A stretch of 51,974 bases of DNA, taken from a bacterium. GTDB lineage: Bacteria > Patescibacteriota > Minisyncoccia > Phycocordibacterales > SBAW01. Every line of letters begins with the position of its first letter. Position 1 is the first letter of the stretch. This document shows, one piece after another, positions 28,282-37,863 of this stretch. The notes under the pieces are model-generated. The model worked only from the letters and a program-made list of their open reading frames with translations. It ran no database searches and was not told the origin of the DNA. The stretch covers positions 1 through 51,974 of the forward strand of contig SBAW01000024.1 in the NCBI GenBank assembly GCA_005239955.1, written 5' to 3'. The translations under genes and the position numbers were made by a program.

Positions 28282-30435
28282 ATGGCAAAGAGACGACGAG
28301 GCAGAGAGGAATCAGCTTTAGAGAAACTATCGGCAGGCATAGGGTCAGAGACCGGACGCACCATACTCGCTATCTTCTTTTTCGTTGCCGGCATCTTCCT
28401 TACGCTCGGAGCATTTGGCGTTGCGGGGGTAGGCGGCGCCGCTACCTATAGCCTCCTCACGAGCGCGGTCGGGGTGGGGTATTTCCTCCTCCCTCTTTTC
28501 TCCCTTGGCGCCTCGATTCTCCTCATCCGGAACACGACTGCGGGGATTGGGAAGCTCAAAACCATTATGGGCATACTTGCACTCCTCGGAACCCTCGGGC
28601 TCTTGGGACTATTCAGTTCCCAAGGCGGCATCGTAGGAGACGCTATTGCAGCGCCGCTTGAGGGACTTTTTGATTTCTATGCCTCCCTCCTTCTTTTGGT
28701 AGCGACCGTGACCATTGCCCTTCTCATTCTCTTTGACGCCTCCCTTCCCCCAGAACTTTTTGCACTCCTCCAAAGCATGTTTACGAGACGAAAAGACAAA
28801 GAACGCGAAATAAAAATTACGGGCGCTCCAGAGGATAGTGAGGAAGCCGTTGATGACGAAGAGTTCGTCGACGATGAAACGGAGAACGATGACGAGGAGC
28901 CGCAGATTGCCGAGCCTCGTCCCCTTAAAAAGCCGATCATTATTTCCGGTAATGTGGGAGCGTACACTCCCCCTCCCCTCTCGCTCCTTGAACGCGATCG
29001 CGGCAAACCGGGAGTGGGCGATATTAAAGCAAACGCCAACATCATTAAACGCGCGCTCCAAAACTTTGGCATTGACGTAGAAATGGATGAGATATCGATT
29101 GGTCCCTCCGTCACACGGTACGCCATAAAACCGGCAGAAGGTGTGCGGCTTTCAAAAATTGTCTCGCTCCAAAACAATCTCGAACTCGCACTTGCCGCTC
29201 ACCCGGTGCGCATTGAGGCGCCTATTCCGGGGAAATCGCTCGTTGGTATCGAAGTTCCCAATTCGACAAAGGTTACGGTCGGACTTGCGAATATGTTTGA
29301 GGCCGTCGACTTCCAAAATGCACCAAAGCCCCTCACGGTTGCTCTTGGTCGGGATATCGGGGGGGCTTCTCATTTCGCCAATCTCGCAAAGATGCCGCAT
29401 ATGCTCATTGCTGGTGCGACTGGTTCAGGCAAATCAGTTGCTATCCACGTCATCATTAATTCCCTCCTCTTTCGCAATTCCCCCGAGGCACTTCGGTTTA
29501 TTATGATTGATCCTAAGCGTGTTGAATTAACGCTCTACAATAAAATCCCCCACCTCCTCACCCCGGTCGTCACTGATGCCAAAAAGGCCATCCTCGCACT
29601 GAAGTGGGCCGCGAAAGAAATGGACCGACGCTACGACATTCTCGAAGCCGAATCCGTGCGTGACATTGAGTCCTACCACACCAATGTCTATATTCCCGCA
29701 ACAAAAAAAGGCACCAAGGGGGATGAGAAAGAGCGTGCGCCTGAACCCCTCCCCTACATTGTCATTATTATTGATGAGCTCGCTGACATTATGCAGGCCT
29801 ACCCGCGGGAATTGGAGGCAGCGATAGTGCGTCTTGCGCAAATGAGTCGTGCGGTCGGCATTCATCTCCTCCTGTCAACACAGCGCCCGTCAGTGAATGT
29901 CATAACGGGTCTCATCAAAGCAAATATTCCTGCCCGTGTGGCGCTTCAGGTAGCATCTCAAATTGACTCGCGTACCATCCTTGACGGCAGCGGCGCAGAA
30001 AAGCTTCTGGGGGCTGGTGACATGCTCTATCTCTCAGGCGATATGGCAAAGCCGACACGCCTCCAGTCTCCCTACATTGGCGAAACAGAGGTGAAGAAAG
30101 TGGTGCAATTCATTGCGTCACATAACGATCCGGAACTCCCCAGCGACCTGGGGTTCACGGGTAGCAATGAATCGTCGTCGGTATCTGACGAAATGTTTTC
30201 CGACGTGGGAGAGGGGGACGACGACGAGCTTTATGAAGAGGCGCGCAAGGTAGTCATGGAGGCGGGGCGCGCATCAACATCCTACATTCAACGAAAACTT
30301 CGGGTTGGTTACGCACGCGCGGCACGTCTTATGGATATGCTTGAGGAGCGCGGCGTTATTGGGCCCCAAGACGGCGCACGACCGCGCGAAGTGGTGCAGG
30401 GCGGCGTGCCTACCGACGAGTCTGTATCAACATGA
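28282..30435 (+). CDS. ftsK: DNA translocase FtsK
   Basis: Four N-terminal TM helices, Walker A AGATGSGKSVAIH, Walker B VIIIDELADIM, C-terminal gamma domain SYIQRKLRVGYARAARLMDMLEERGVIGP. Confidence 0.96.
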   Translation: MAKRRRGREESALEKLSAGIGSETGRTILAIFFFVAGIFLTLGAFGVAGVGGAATYSLLTSAVGVGYFLLPLFSLGASILLIRNTTAGIGKLKTIMGILALLGTLGLLGLFSSQGGIVGDAIAAPLEGLFDFYASLLLLVATVTIALLILFDASLPPELFALLQSMFTRRKDKEREIKITGAPEDSEEAVDDEEFVDDETENDDEEPQIAEPRPLKKPIIISGNVGAYTPPPLSLLERDRGKPGVGDIKANANIIKRALQNFGIDVEMDEISIGPSVTRYAIKPAEGVRLSKIVSLQNNLELALAAHPVRIEAPIPGKSLVGIEVPNSTKVTVGLANMFEAVDFQNAPKPLTVALGRDIGGASHFANLAKMPHMLIAGATGSGKSVAIHVIINSLLFRNSPEALRFIMIDPKRVELTLYNKIPHLLTPVVTDAKKAILALKWAAKEMDRRYDILEAESVRDIESYHTNVYIPATKKGTKGDEKERAPEPLPYIVIIIDELADIMQAYPRELEAAIVRLAQMSRAVGIHLLLSTQRPSVNVITGLIKANIPARVALQVASQIDSRTILDGSGAEKLLGAGDMLYLSGDMAKPTRLQSPYIGETEVKKVVQFIASHNDPELPSDLGFTGSNESSSVSDEMFSDVGEGDDDELYEEARKVVMEAGRASTSYIQRKLRVGYARAARLMDMLEERGVIGPQDGARPREVVQGGVPTDESVST

Positions 30436-30788
30436 AGCGCTTTCCTGCCCGGTGGTACGCCGGCATGGCGGCTATCATTCTCTTTGGCACTGGATTGGTG
30501 GTATATACCGGCATTAAGGCAGGCCCGCTTCTCCGGGGTCCGCAAATTACCGTTACTTCCCCTGCCCCCGGAGCAGTTAGTAGTGGGGGGCGCGTTGCCG
30601 TCATTGGTACAGCTGAGAATGTCTCCTACTTGACGCTTAGTGGCCGTCAAATATTTGTCGACGAGCGGGGCATTTTTAACGAAGTAGTCCTGGTGCCATG
30701 GGGGTATACTATACTTGAGATTGTCGGAAGCGATCGGTTCGGACGAGAGACGAGAGAGTATGCAGAGATAGTCAGAAAATCAGAGTAA
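30432..30788 (+). CDS. Hypothetical membrane-anchored protein with Ig-like domain
   Basis: N-terminal TM helix then [50 protein letters not shown]; overlaps the ftsK stop. Confidence 0.7.
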   Translation: MKRFPARWYAGMAAIILFGTGLVVYTGIKAGPLLRGPQITVTSPAPGAVSSGGRVAVIGTAENVSYLTLSGRQIFVDERGIFNEVVLVPWGYTILEIVGSDRFGRETREYAEIVRKSE

Positions 30789-30804
30789 TCAGAATAAAAA
30801 AATT

Positions 30805-31863
30805 ATGGCAAAAAAAGATACGACCAAAGGTGAAGGAGGCAGTGTATCTCCGGCAGCGATTGAAGCGGCACTGCGGCAAATAAAAACAAAATTCGGCGAG
30901 GAAGCTATTATGAAGCTCGGCGAGCGACCAAAAGTCGCGGTGGGGGCCATCCCCACGGGCTCTATTGGTCTTGATTGGGCCTTGGGTATTGGCGGATTCC
31001 CCCGTGGTCGCATTATTGAAATTTTTGGGCCAGAATCATCCGGGAAAACAACGCTGGCCCTTCATGCAGTTGCGGAAGCACAAAAAGCGGGAGGTATTTG
31101 TGCCTATGTCGATGCCGAGCATGCGCTTGACCCTGACTACGCAAAACGTTTGGGGGTAAAAACAGATGATCTCCTTGTTTCGCAACCTGATACCGGCGAG
31201 CAAGCGCTTGAAATTGTTGAATCACTCGTGCGAAGCGGTAAGGTAGACATTATTGTTATTGACTCGGTTGCCGCCCTCACGCCAAAAGATGAAATCGAGG
31301 GAGAGATGGGGTCGTTTCATGTGGGAAAACAGGCGCGCCTCATGAGCCAAGCACTCCGGAAGTTGACCGCGATTGTTGCAAAAAGTAAAACCATCGTTAT
31401 TTTTATCAATCAAATTCGCATGCAAATTGGGGTCATGTTCGGCAACCCCGAAACGACGCCCGGCGGCAAAGCACTGAAGTTTTATACCTCGGTGCGGCTT
31501 GATATTCGCCGTATCGCTCAAATTAAGAAGGGGGATGAAATTATGGGTGGGCGTGTTCGCGTAAAAGTCGTTAAAAACAAAGTTGCGGCGCCTTTTAAGG
31601 TGACGGAGTTTGACCTCATGTACAACGAAGGAATATCGCGTGAAGGTGAACTTATTGCACTCGGTGAGAAACTGGGCGTCATTGAAAAATCAGGTAGTTC
31701 CTACTCCTTTGGAGAAGAAAAGCTTGGTCGCGGCTACGATGCCACCAGGGTGTACCTCCGTGAACACACCAAGACTGCCAATCAAATCCTCAAGGAAATC
31801 AGAAAGCGGCTCGAGGAAGGCGCGCCAGTTGTGGCGAGTAGTAGCTCCGAAGGAAGCGACTAG
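30805..31863 (+). CDS. recA: Recombinase RecA
   Basis: [71 protein letters not shown]. Confidence 0.98.
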   Translation: MAKKDTTKGEGGSVSPAAIEAALRQIKTKFGEEAIMKLGERPKVAVGAIPTGSIGLDWALGIGGFPRGRIIEIFGPESSGKTTLALHAVAEAQKAGGICAYVDAEHALDPDYAKRLGVKTDDLLVSQPDTGEQALEIVESLVRSGKVDIIVIDSVAALTPKDEIEGEMGSFHVGKQARLMSQALRKLTAIVAKSKTIVIFINQIRMQIGVMFGNPETTPGGKALKFYTSVRLDIRRIAQIKKGDEIMGGRVRVKVVKNKVAAPFKVTEFDLMYNEGISREGELIALGEKLGVIEKSGSSYSFGEEKLGRGYDATRVYLREHTKTANQILKEIRKRLEEGAPVVASSSSEGSD

Positions 31864-32183
31864 CGCGTTGCGAGTACGCGCGTACGCGAAAGTGACTGAA
31901 GGTCGCGAACCATTAAGACGAAGGCGAGCGCAGCGGTTATAAGGAGAAGCTGCACCGACATTTCAGTATTGAGGACAGCGGACGCGGCAAAATCAAAGAG
32001 ACCAGTGATTCCTTTCACTCGAAGCGCATTTTCAACAATATGAGCGAGCGACACCGCAAAGGCCATCGCGCCAAGGGAAATCCCCAGAACGTATGCTTTA
32101 ATCGCGGTTGCCGAGTAGGCCTTCCGTAAAAGATAGACCGCGTATATACCCCCCATAATTTTGCTTCGCAGTGGCTGTTTCAT
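31860..32183 (-). CDS. Small polytopic membrane protein overlapping the sigma-factor gene
   Basis: 107 aa, about three hydrophobic helices; start overlaps the sigma-factor stop. Confidence 0.65.
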   Translation of the reverse strand: MKQPLRSKIMGGIYAVYLLRKAYSATAIKAYVLGISLGAMAFAVSLAHIVENALRVKGITGLFDFAASAVLNTEMSVQLLLITAALAFVLMVRDLQSLSRTRVLATR

Positions 32184-32785
32184 AATGATGAATTGTTAGT
32201 AACCTTTCTAAACGCTTCTTTTGCCCGGTGAATGCGGGTCTTAATTGCCCCCACTGATCCCTTTTCTTTTTTGGCGATCTCCGCTTGCGAATAGTTCTCC
32301 AAAAAATGTAGGGCGAGTGCCTTACTCATGTGCTCGGGAATCTTTGAGAGCCCGCGCGCCACGAGATCGCCTACCTCACGCTTCTCTACCTCATCAATGG
32401 TATCGGGGAGGCTCTCATAGAACTCCGTATCAAGTACTACGGTTGCAGTACGATCGCGCTTCTTTTTCTTGTAGTGGGTAAGCGCCGTATTAATGAGGAT
32501 GCGGTACCCCCAGGACTTAAACGTCGCCCCTTCAACCTTTTTAAAGCGCTTCGCATTGAGATAGATCTTCGTGAATGCTTCCTGGACGATGTCTTCCGCC
32601 TCCGCTTCATCCTTAATAATGGAAAGTGCTTTGCGCAAAAACGCATCCTGATAGCGATCAAGGAGGAGCTCAAAATGGCGTGGATCCTCTAGGGAGCCGG
32701 CTAACACCTCTTCATCAGACCGCGTACTTTCCTCCGCGTTCTCCTCGAGTCGTAGATATTCCATTGCCGCAATCGTAGCTGCCAT
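32180..32785 (-). CDS. ECF-type RNA polymerase sigma-70 factor (start set at internal Met)
   Basis: DAFLRKALSIIKDEAEAEDIVQEAFTKIYLNAKRF (sigma2) and HMSKALALHFLENYSQAEIAKKEKGSVGAIKTRIHRAKEAFR (sigma4). Tracked ORF extends to 32968. Confidence 0.88.
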   Translation of the reverse strand: MAATIAAMEYLRLEENAEESTRSDEEVLAGSLEDPRHFELLLDRYQDAFLRKALSIIKDEAEAEDIVQEAFTKIYLNAKRFKKVEGATFKSWGYRILINTALTHYKKKKRDRTATVVLDTEFYESLPDTIDEVEKREVGDLVARGLSKIPEHMSKALALHFLENYSQAEIAKKEKGSVGAIKTRIHRAKEAFRKVTNNSSL

Positions 32786-32854
32786 TCCTCCCCTATGCAA
32801 CTGTAAAGGAACACAAAAGGTTGCAAAACCACTCTGTGTAGGTACAATGCAGCC

Positions 32855-32977
32855 AGAACTTCCGCGGTTGGATGCAGTTCGCGAAGGCGAGGAACAATAC
32901 CGTCGAGCAATACGTATCTGTATTGTGAGCGGTTTGTAACGATGCCGACAATGAAATGCGCCGACCACGGAAGTTCT
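32855..32977 (+). promoter_or_regulatory. Candidate structured RNA element type 2, efp leader copy
   Basis: Closing stem AGAACTTCCGCGGTT/GACCACGGAAGTTCT; internal GAGCAATAC-loop-GTATTGTGAG hairpin; upstream promoter TTGCAA-16-TACAAT; efp ATG starts 6 nt after the stem. Confidence 0.6.
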
Positions 32978-32982
32978 TATTT

Positions 32983-33552
32983 ATGCTCCAGTACAATGAA
33001 GCAACATCTGGCAAATACATCATCCAAGACGGAGAGCCCTACGAGGTGCTTTCTTCCCATGTATTTCGCAAGCAACAGCGAAAACCGGTCAATCAGGTAA
33101 AGATGAGGAATCTCATTACGGGAAAAGTTGCTGACCGCTCGTTTCATCACACCGATAAGCTTGAGGAAGCGGAGATCACCACCAAGACCATTAAATATTT
33201 GTATACCAATCGTGGGGAGTCGTGGTTTTGTGAAGAAAACAACCCATCCGCGCGCTTTACTCTCCCCGGGGCGGTTGTGGGCGACGGCGTCCACTACCTT
33301 ACTGGCAATACGCTCATTGAAGCGCTCATTTTTGACGATAAAATCATCAGTGTTCACATACCAGTTAAGGTTGAGCTAAAAGTAAAACAATCCGCTCCTG
33401 CAGTACGGGGTAATACCGCACAAGGCGCGTTTAAAGAAGCGGTTCTTGAAACAGGCGTCACGATTCAAGTCCCTCTTTTCATTAACGAAGGCGACATCAT
33501 TCGCCTCAATACGGACACTGGCCAGTATGTGGAGCGGGTGAGTAAGCTATAG
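32983..33552 (+). CDS. efp: Elongation factor P
   Basis: MLQYNEATSGKYIIQDGEPYEVLSSHVFRKQQRKP; C-terminal GDIIRLNTDTGQYVERV. Confidence 0.93.
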   Translation: MLQYNEATSGKYIIQDGEPYEVLSSHVFRKQQRKPVNQVKMRNLITGKVADRSFHHTDKLEEAEITTKTIKYLYTNRGESWFCEENNPSARFTLPGAVVGDGVHYLTGNTLIEALIFDDKIISVHIPVKVELKVKQSAPAVRGNTAQGAFKEAVLETGVTIQVPLFINEGDIIRLNTDTGQYVERVSKL

Positions 33553-33576
33553 AAGCACACTGCTGTGCTTCTATAG
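33547..33576 (+). terminator. Hairpin at the efp 3' end
   Basis: ctatagaagcaca-ctgc-tgtgcttctatag perfect inverted repeat overlapping the stop codon; no long T-tract. Confidence 0.6.
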
Positions 33577-33719
33577 CTATACGAACCGGCCGGAGACATG
33601 TTTTTGCAGCAGCAAAAAACAGTCGAGGCGGGGTCGCGGAATTTTGTGAGCTGGCGAGCAAAATATCCGTGACTAGAGAAGTCGTGATGCTCCGCTTTCA
33701 GGATCTCTTCACCTGCTGG

Positions 33720-33820
33720 AGGTATAGTGTCTTTGGTACGTCACGGCTCGTCTAGGGAGGACCGCGCTGAAGGGCCCGCCGCAGAATGTGTCAAAACACA
33801 CGCGGCGGCCCTTTTTTATT
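33720..33820 (+). ncRNA. Putative small RNA 1 with intrinsic terminator
   Basis: TATAGT -10-like element, no convincing ORF, ends GGGCCCGCCGC...GCGGCGGCCCTTTTTT. Confidence 0.4.
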
Positions 33821-33859
33821 CATTGCATAACTTCCTCGCATGCTTTCTATGAAACGCTA

Positions 33860-33978
33860 TGCTTATGCAACAAACTGGCTTTGTGAGACGCCCCCGCAAA
33901 GTCGGCAACGGGCTTCACCAAAGCCCACCTGAGAGCCGTTTGCTTCTGTGGGAGGAGAAACGGCCCTCTTTCTTTTAG
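33860..33978 (+). ncRNA. Putative small RNA 2 (or 27-aa ORF) with intrinsic terminator
   Basis: GGGCTTcaccAAAGCCC hairpin then GAGAGCCGTTT...AAACGGCCCTCTTTCTTTT. Confidence 0.4.
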
Positions 33979-34031
33979 TAGTTATCCCCACGTACGCCCG
34001 AGGCCGGTAGGTATTCCTGCTATGTTGGCGT

Positions 34032-34130
34032 TATAGGCTCAGCCGTCCCGACTCCTCCCTCTCCTCCCGGGAGTCGCGGAACTGGCCACCACTCGTCCTG
34101 CGGCAGGACGAATAGTGGTGGCCACTTTGT
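34032..34130 (+). ncRNA. Putative small RNA 3 with C-rich loop and strong terminator
   Basis: CCGACTCctccctctcctcccgGGAGTCG hairpin, then nested terminator TGGCCACCACTCGTCCTGCGGCAGGACGAATAGTGGTGGCCACTTTGTTT. Confidence 0.45.
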
Positions 34131-34136
34131 TTATGG

Positions 34137-34164
34137 TTAACGTTGAACGTAAGGCAAAAGCCCA
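34137..34164 (-). repeat. Duplicate of the rpsR 3' end (encodes GLLPYVQR*)
   Basis: ttaacgttgaacgtaaggcaaaagccca versus rpsR end ttatctttgaacgtaaggcaagagcccc at 34320-34347 (24/28 identical). Confidence 0.7.
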
Positions 34165-34319
34165 CATGTCGGCCCGCGGCAAGCGGGCCACACGCAGGCC
34201 CCGCCTCGCGATCCCAAGCGCCGTCGCGCTTGGGGCCCTCGCTCCGGCCGCTCTTGCCTTTCAAACGCTGCGCGTTCTCCAGGAAATCAAAAGCCCGGCG
34301 AATGCCGGGCTTTTGGTAT

Positions 34320-34556
34320 TTATCTTTGAACGTAAGGCAAGAGCCCCATAAAGCGCGCGCGCTTCACGGCCTGCGAGAGAAGTTTTTGATGCTTTGCAGA
34401 GAGCCCGGTCTTCTTTCGGGACATAAGACGGGCATGGGGATTAAGAAACTTCCGCAAAATCTCGATATCTTTGTAATCGATGTGGCGGATATTATTGCTC
34501 GAAAAGAAGTCGCTCTGTTTCGATAAGGTCTCTTTTGTTTCTTTTACTTCTCGCAT
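34320..34556 (-). CDS. rpsR: 30S ribosomal protein S18
   Basis: NIRHIDYKDIEILRKFLNPHARLMSRKKTGLSAKHQKLLSQAVKRARFMGLLPYV. Confidence 0.93.
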   Translation of the reverse strand: MREVKETKETLSKQSDFFSSNNIRHIDYKDIEILRKFLNPHARLMSRKKTGLSAKHQKLLSQAVKRARFMGLLPYVQR

Positions 34557-34570
34557 GTCTTCAATGATAA

Positions 34571-35029
34571 TTAAAATGGAATGTCGTCGGGATTGATATC
34601 TTCTTCTGGATATTCAATGGTGTCAAGGTCTTTGCCTTTTCCTTTCGCAGGAGCGCTTTCATCAGCGACTGCTGCGGGAGCTGTGCTACCGCCTCCCCCA
34701 CCGCCTCCGCCGCGTGGTCCAAATTGGACACGCTCTGCGACAATTTCCGTGCGATATTTCTTTTCGCCATTACTTTCCCAGCTTCTCGTTTGCATGCGGC
34801 CTTCAACAAAAACACCGCTCCCTTTTTTGAGGTACTGCGAAACAATCTCGGCCTGTCGGCCAAAAACCACAATGTTGTGGTAGTCGGTATTCTCTTGTTT
34901 CTGTCCATCCTTCTTCCACACTCGATTCGTCGCAACAGAGAACGTTGCCACCGCCATACCGGAAGGGAGGGAGCGCATTTCAGGATCGCGCGTCAAATTT
35001 CCGTAGACAAGAGCTTTATTGAAGTACAT
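34571..35029 (-). CDS. ssb: Single-stranded DNA-binding protein
   Basis: NKALVYGNLTRDPEMRSLPSGMAVATFSVATNRVW; acidic tail EEDINPDDIPF. Confidence 0.95.
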   Translation of the reverse strand: MYFNKALVYGNLTRDPEMRSLPSGMAVATFSVATNRVWKKDGQKQENTDYHNIVVFGRQAEIVSQYLKKGSGVFVEGRMQTRSWESNGEKKYRTEIVAERVQFGPRGGGGGGGGSTAPAAVADESAPAKGKGKDLDTIEYPEEDINPDDIPF

Positions 35030-35033
35030 GCGA

Positions 35034-35555
35034 TTACTCTACCACCATTTTCTCGATGCTTCGATCGAGCTCTTCTTCTGAAACTGGAGCGGTAGAAGTT
35101 TCTTTTTTGACTTCGCGGCGCTTAATAGTCTCCCCTTCCATGCGATCGGAAACGAAAATGCGCTTCCCAAGCATCGTATTCTCGCGCACCGTCTTAATGA
35201 GAATGGCGCGGAGCACCATTGGCATTGCCTCTACGTTCTTGAGGATTGTAGCGGCTTCAGCAGGGTTAGCCTCAAACTTAAACCAGCCAAAATAGGCTTT
35301 GCTGTGGCGAGACCGCTTCCCCACCGAAACTTTTACCATCTCATAGGAGAGTGGGGTTTCTTTGGGGAATTCATCAGCAACGAAAACGCCGCCGCGAGCT
35401 TCTATAGCGGCACGAATGGCCGTCACTTCGGCTCCGAGATCTGCTTCGGTAACCGAGGAGAGGATATGGTAGCCAAGTTCATACACGCTGGACTCACTTG
35501 CGCCGCTCTCTTCTGTCGTCGTCACTTTTCCTTCTTGCATTTCTGATTCTGGCAT
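35034..35555 (-). CDS. rpsF: 30S ribosomal protein S6
   Basis: YELGYHILSSVTEADLGAEVTAIRAAIEARGGV; rpsF-ssb-rpsR order. Confidence 0.88.
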   Translation of the reverse strand: MPESEMQEGKVTTTEESGASESSVYELGYHILSSVTEADLGAEVTAIRAAIEARGGVFVADEFPKETPLSYEMVKVSVGKRSRHSKAYFGWFKFEANPAEAATILKNVEAMPMVLRAILIKTVRENTMLGKRIFVSDRMEGETIKRREVKKETSTAPVSEEELDRSIEKMVVE

Positions 35556-35578
35556 TGCAGGAAGAGCCTACCAAAAGC

Positions 35579-36400
35579 CTACGCGGTGCGCAACTGAAAG
35601 GTGCGCACCGCGTTCGCGACGGCGGCTGCCTCTATCTCATCTATCGAGCGTCCTTTTATCTCTCCTATACGCTTTACTACTTCCCGTACGTGGAGCGGTT
35701 CATTGCGCTCTCCACGATGAGGCGCGGGGGTTACATAGGGCGCATCGGTCTCGGTAAGAAACATATCCAAGGGTACGTTTCGTACGACCTCGTCATAATC
35801 CTTGGTAAAGGTAATGACACCGGTAAATGAGAGTGTAAATCCAAGATCAAGAAACCATGTTGCCTCCTCCCACGAGCCGGCAAAAAAATGAACGTTCCCT
35901 TTAACCTTTGCGAGACGCTTCACCATATCAAACGCATCTTTATACGCCTGCCGAATGTGAAGCATCAAGGGCTTCCCGACTTCGTTTGCAAACGCAATCT
36001 GCGCTTCAAAGGCAGCGAACTGTGCTTTTCGTGTTTCCGGTGTAAGACGGTAGTAGTCAAGGCCACACTCCCCTATGCCGACAACCTTGGGGTCACTCGC
36101 AAGTGCGCGATACATCGCGCTATCGAAAACTTCACCCGCGGAATTAAATCCTTTATGATCGCCGCCGCCAATCTCAGCGACATCGTGATAAGACTTTGAG
36201 GTATGAATTGGGTGGAGCCCAATGGTTGCCCATACATTCTCGTGTGTTCGTGCAAATGCAACCGCTTCTTGTGAAATCGACAACTTAGTCCCAACCGTTA
36301 TGAGCCCCACGTCTTCACTTCGTGCACGCAGAAAGGCAGCCTCCCGGTCTTCTCCATAGGCGGCAAACTGGAGATGCGAATGAACATCGACAAATTTCAT
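35579..36400 (-). CDS. tatD: TatD family metal-dependent hydrolase
   Basis: FVDVHSHLQF, ATIGLHPIHT, GIGECGLDYYR, LTETDAPYVTP. Confidence 0.93.
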   Translation of the reverse strand: MKFVDVHSHLQFAAYGEDREAAFLRARSEDVGLITVGTKLSISQEAVAFARTHENVWATIGLHPIHTSKSYHDVAEIGGGDHKGFNSAGEVFDSAMYRALASDPKVVGIGECGLDYYRLTPETRKAQFAAFEAQIAFANEVGKPLMLHIRQAYKDAFDMVKRLAKVKGNVHFFAGSWEEATWFLDLGFTLSFTGVITFTKDYDEVVRNVPLDMFLTETDAPYVTPAPHRGERNEPLHVREVVKRIGEIKGRSIDEIEAAAVANAVRTFQLRTA

Positions 36401-37854
36401 TAGTCTTTACCTGCCTGCGCAGGCAGGCGCGGAAAGAGATTTTCCGGCTTCTTATTTGCTTTGATGGCCTCTTTAATGGCCGCAGCGGTGCCGGGCACAA
36501 TGGGGGTAAGCATCCGCGCAATGGTATAGAGATCGACTACCAGTTCCTCAATGATTTTCTTTGCTATCTCCGGATCCGTTTTTACCATTTTGAATGGTTC
36601 AGTCTCTTGAATTTTTCGATCGAGCCGGCCAATCCACTCCCAGACAATGTTCGCGCCCGCATTTACATTGAAGGCTGCGAGTGCATTTTTATACTCGTCA
36701 GGAATGGTCATTTCGGGAATAGTGGGAGCGGTAGGGAGCTCTTTTTGTGCCATGGTGAGGATACGTGACGCGAGATTGCCGATCCCATTTGCCAATTCTG
36801 CATTATAAGCCTCTTTCACACGCTCCATCGTAACGTCACTGTCTTCAAAAAAGGATACGTGACGCGCGAGAAACCACCGCGTTGCGTCAATACCGTATCC
36901 ACTGACCAAATCCGTCGGAGCAATGACGTTCCCGAGCGACTTACTCATCTTCTGTCCCCCACTCGTAATAAATCCGTGATAGACAACGGTTTTTGTAGTT
37001 GGAAGATCCGCAGACATAAGCATCGCCTGCCACATAATTGACTGGAATCGTACTTGATCCTTGCCGGCAAACTGAATCGTATTGCCGTTTACCCAAAAGG
37101 TTTTAAAATCGCCCGATTCATTCGGCCATCCGAGGGTGGAAATATAATTCGTGAGCGCATCGAACCACACGTACATCACCTGCGAGTCATCTCCCGGCAC
37201 CGGCACACCCCACGGCAGACGTGCCTTATCGCGCGAAATACTGAAGTCCTCCAAACCCTTCTTCACGAACTGAAGAGCTTCTTCGCGTCGCCAGTCAGGT
37301 ATGACTGAATCTTCTTTCGAGAGATACGTAAGAAGTCTTTCTTGATACGCACTGAGACGAAAAAAATGATTCTCCTCGGCAATTTCAATTGGATCTAGGG
37401 TCGGATGGTTCGGGCACTTCCCCTCCACCAGCTCTGTCTCTTTTATAAACGCCTCATCGCCCACACAGTAAAGCCCTTGGTACTTTTTCTTATAAATATC
37501 TCCCTTAACAGCGCACCGCTGCCAGAGTTCTTGCGCGGCTTTTTTGTGAGCGGGATCAGTCGTCCGAATGAAGTGGAGATCTGGGGAGAGGTTGAGGAGC
37601 GGCTGAAGCTGTCTGAATTTTTCTGCATACTCGTCCACATAGGCATGCGGATCTTTTTTCTCCTCAAGCGCCTTGCGGTAAATCTTAAGCCCGTGCTCGT
37701 CAGTTCCGGTATTAAAAAAAACGTTATTCCCCGAAAGCTCCTGCCACCTTGCAATGATGTCCGCGTGTACTATTTCAAGCGCAAAACCGATATGCGGGTC
37801 GGCATTTACATACGGAAGTGTCGTCGTGAGATATAGATTGCGCGCGCCGTGCAT
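36400..37854 (-). CDS. metG: Methionyl-tRNA synthetase
   Basis: TTTLPYVNADPHIGFALEIVHADIIARW; KMSKSLGNVI. Confidence 0.96.
   Translation of the reverse strand: MHGARNLYLTTTLPYVNADPHIGFALEIVHADIIARWQELSGNNVFFNTGTDEHGLKIYRKALEEKKDPHAYVDEYAEKFRQLQPLLNLSPDLHFIRTTDPAHKKAAQELWQRCAVKGDIYKKKYQGLYCVGDEAFIKETELVEGKCPNHPTLDPIEIAEENHFFRLSAYQERLLTYLSKEDSVIPDWRREEALQFVKKGLEDFSISRDKARLPWGVPVPGDDSQVMYVWFDALTNYISTLGWPNESGDFKTFWVNGNTIQFAGKDQVRFQSIMWQAMLMSADLPTTKTVVYHGFITSGGQKMSKSLGNVIAPTDLVSGYGIDATRWFLARHVSFFEDSDVTMERVKEAYNAELANGIGNLASRILTMAQKELPTAPTIPEMTIPDEYKNALAAFNVNAGANIVWEWIGRLDRKIQETEPFKMVKTDPEIAKKIIEELVVDLYTIARMLTPIVPGTAAAIKEAIKANKKPENLFPRLPAQAGKD
36410..36427. repeat. 18-bp palindrome CCTGCCTGCGCAGGCAGG in the 3' end of metG
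   Basis: Exact copy of 22740-22757. Confidence 0.8.
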
Positions 37855-37863
37855 TGCGAAAGA

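Noticed and set aside
32956-32982. Upstream start codon for efp (MRRPRKFLF extension)
   Set aside because: The extension falls in the 3' arm of the leader stem; MLQYNEA is the expected EF-P-like start.
34115-34351. 78-aa + strand ORF (MVATLFMVNVERKAKAHMSARG...)
   Set aside because: Reads through the duplicated rpsR end and a terminator stem, no SD; treated as non-coding.
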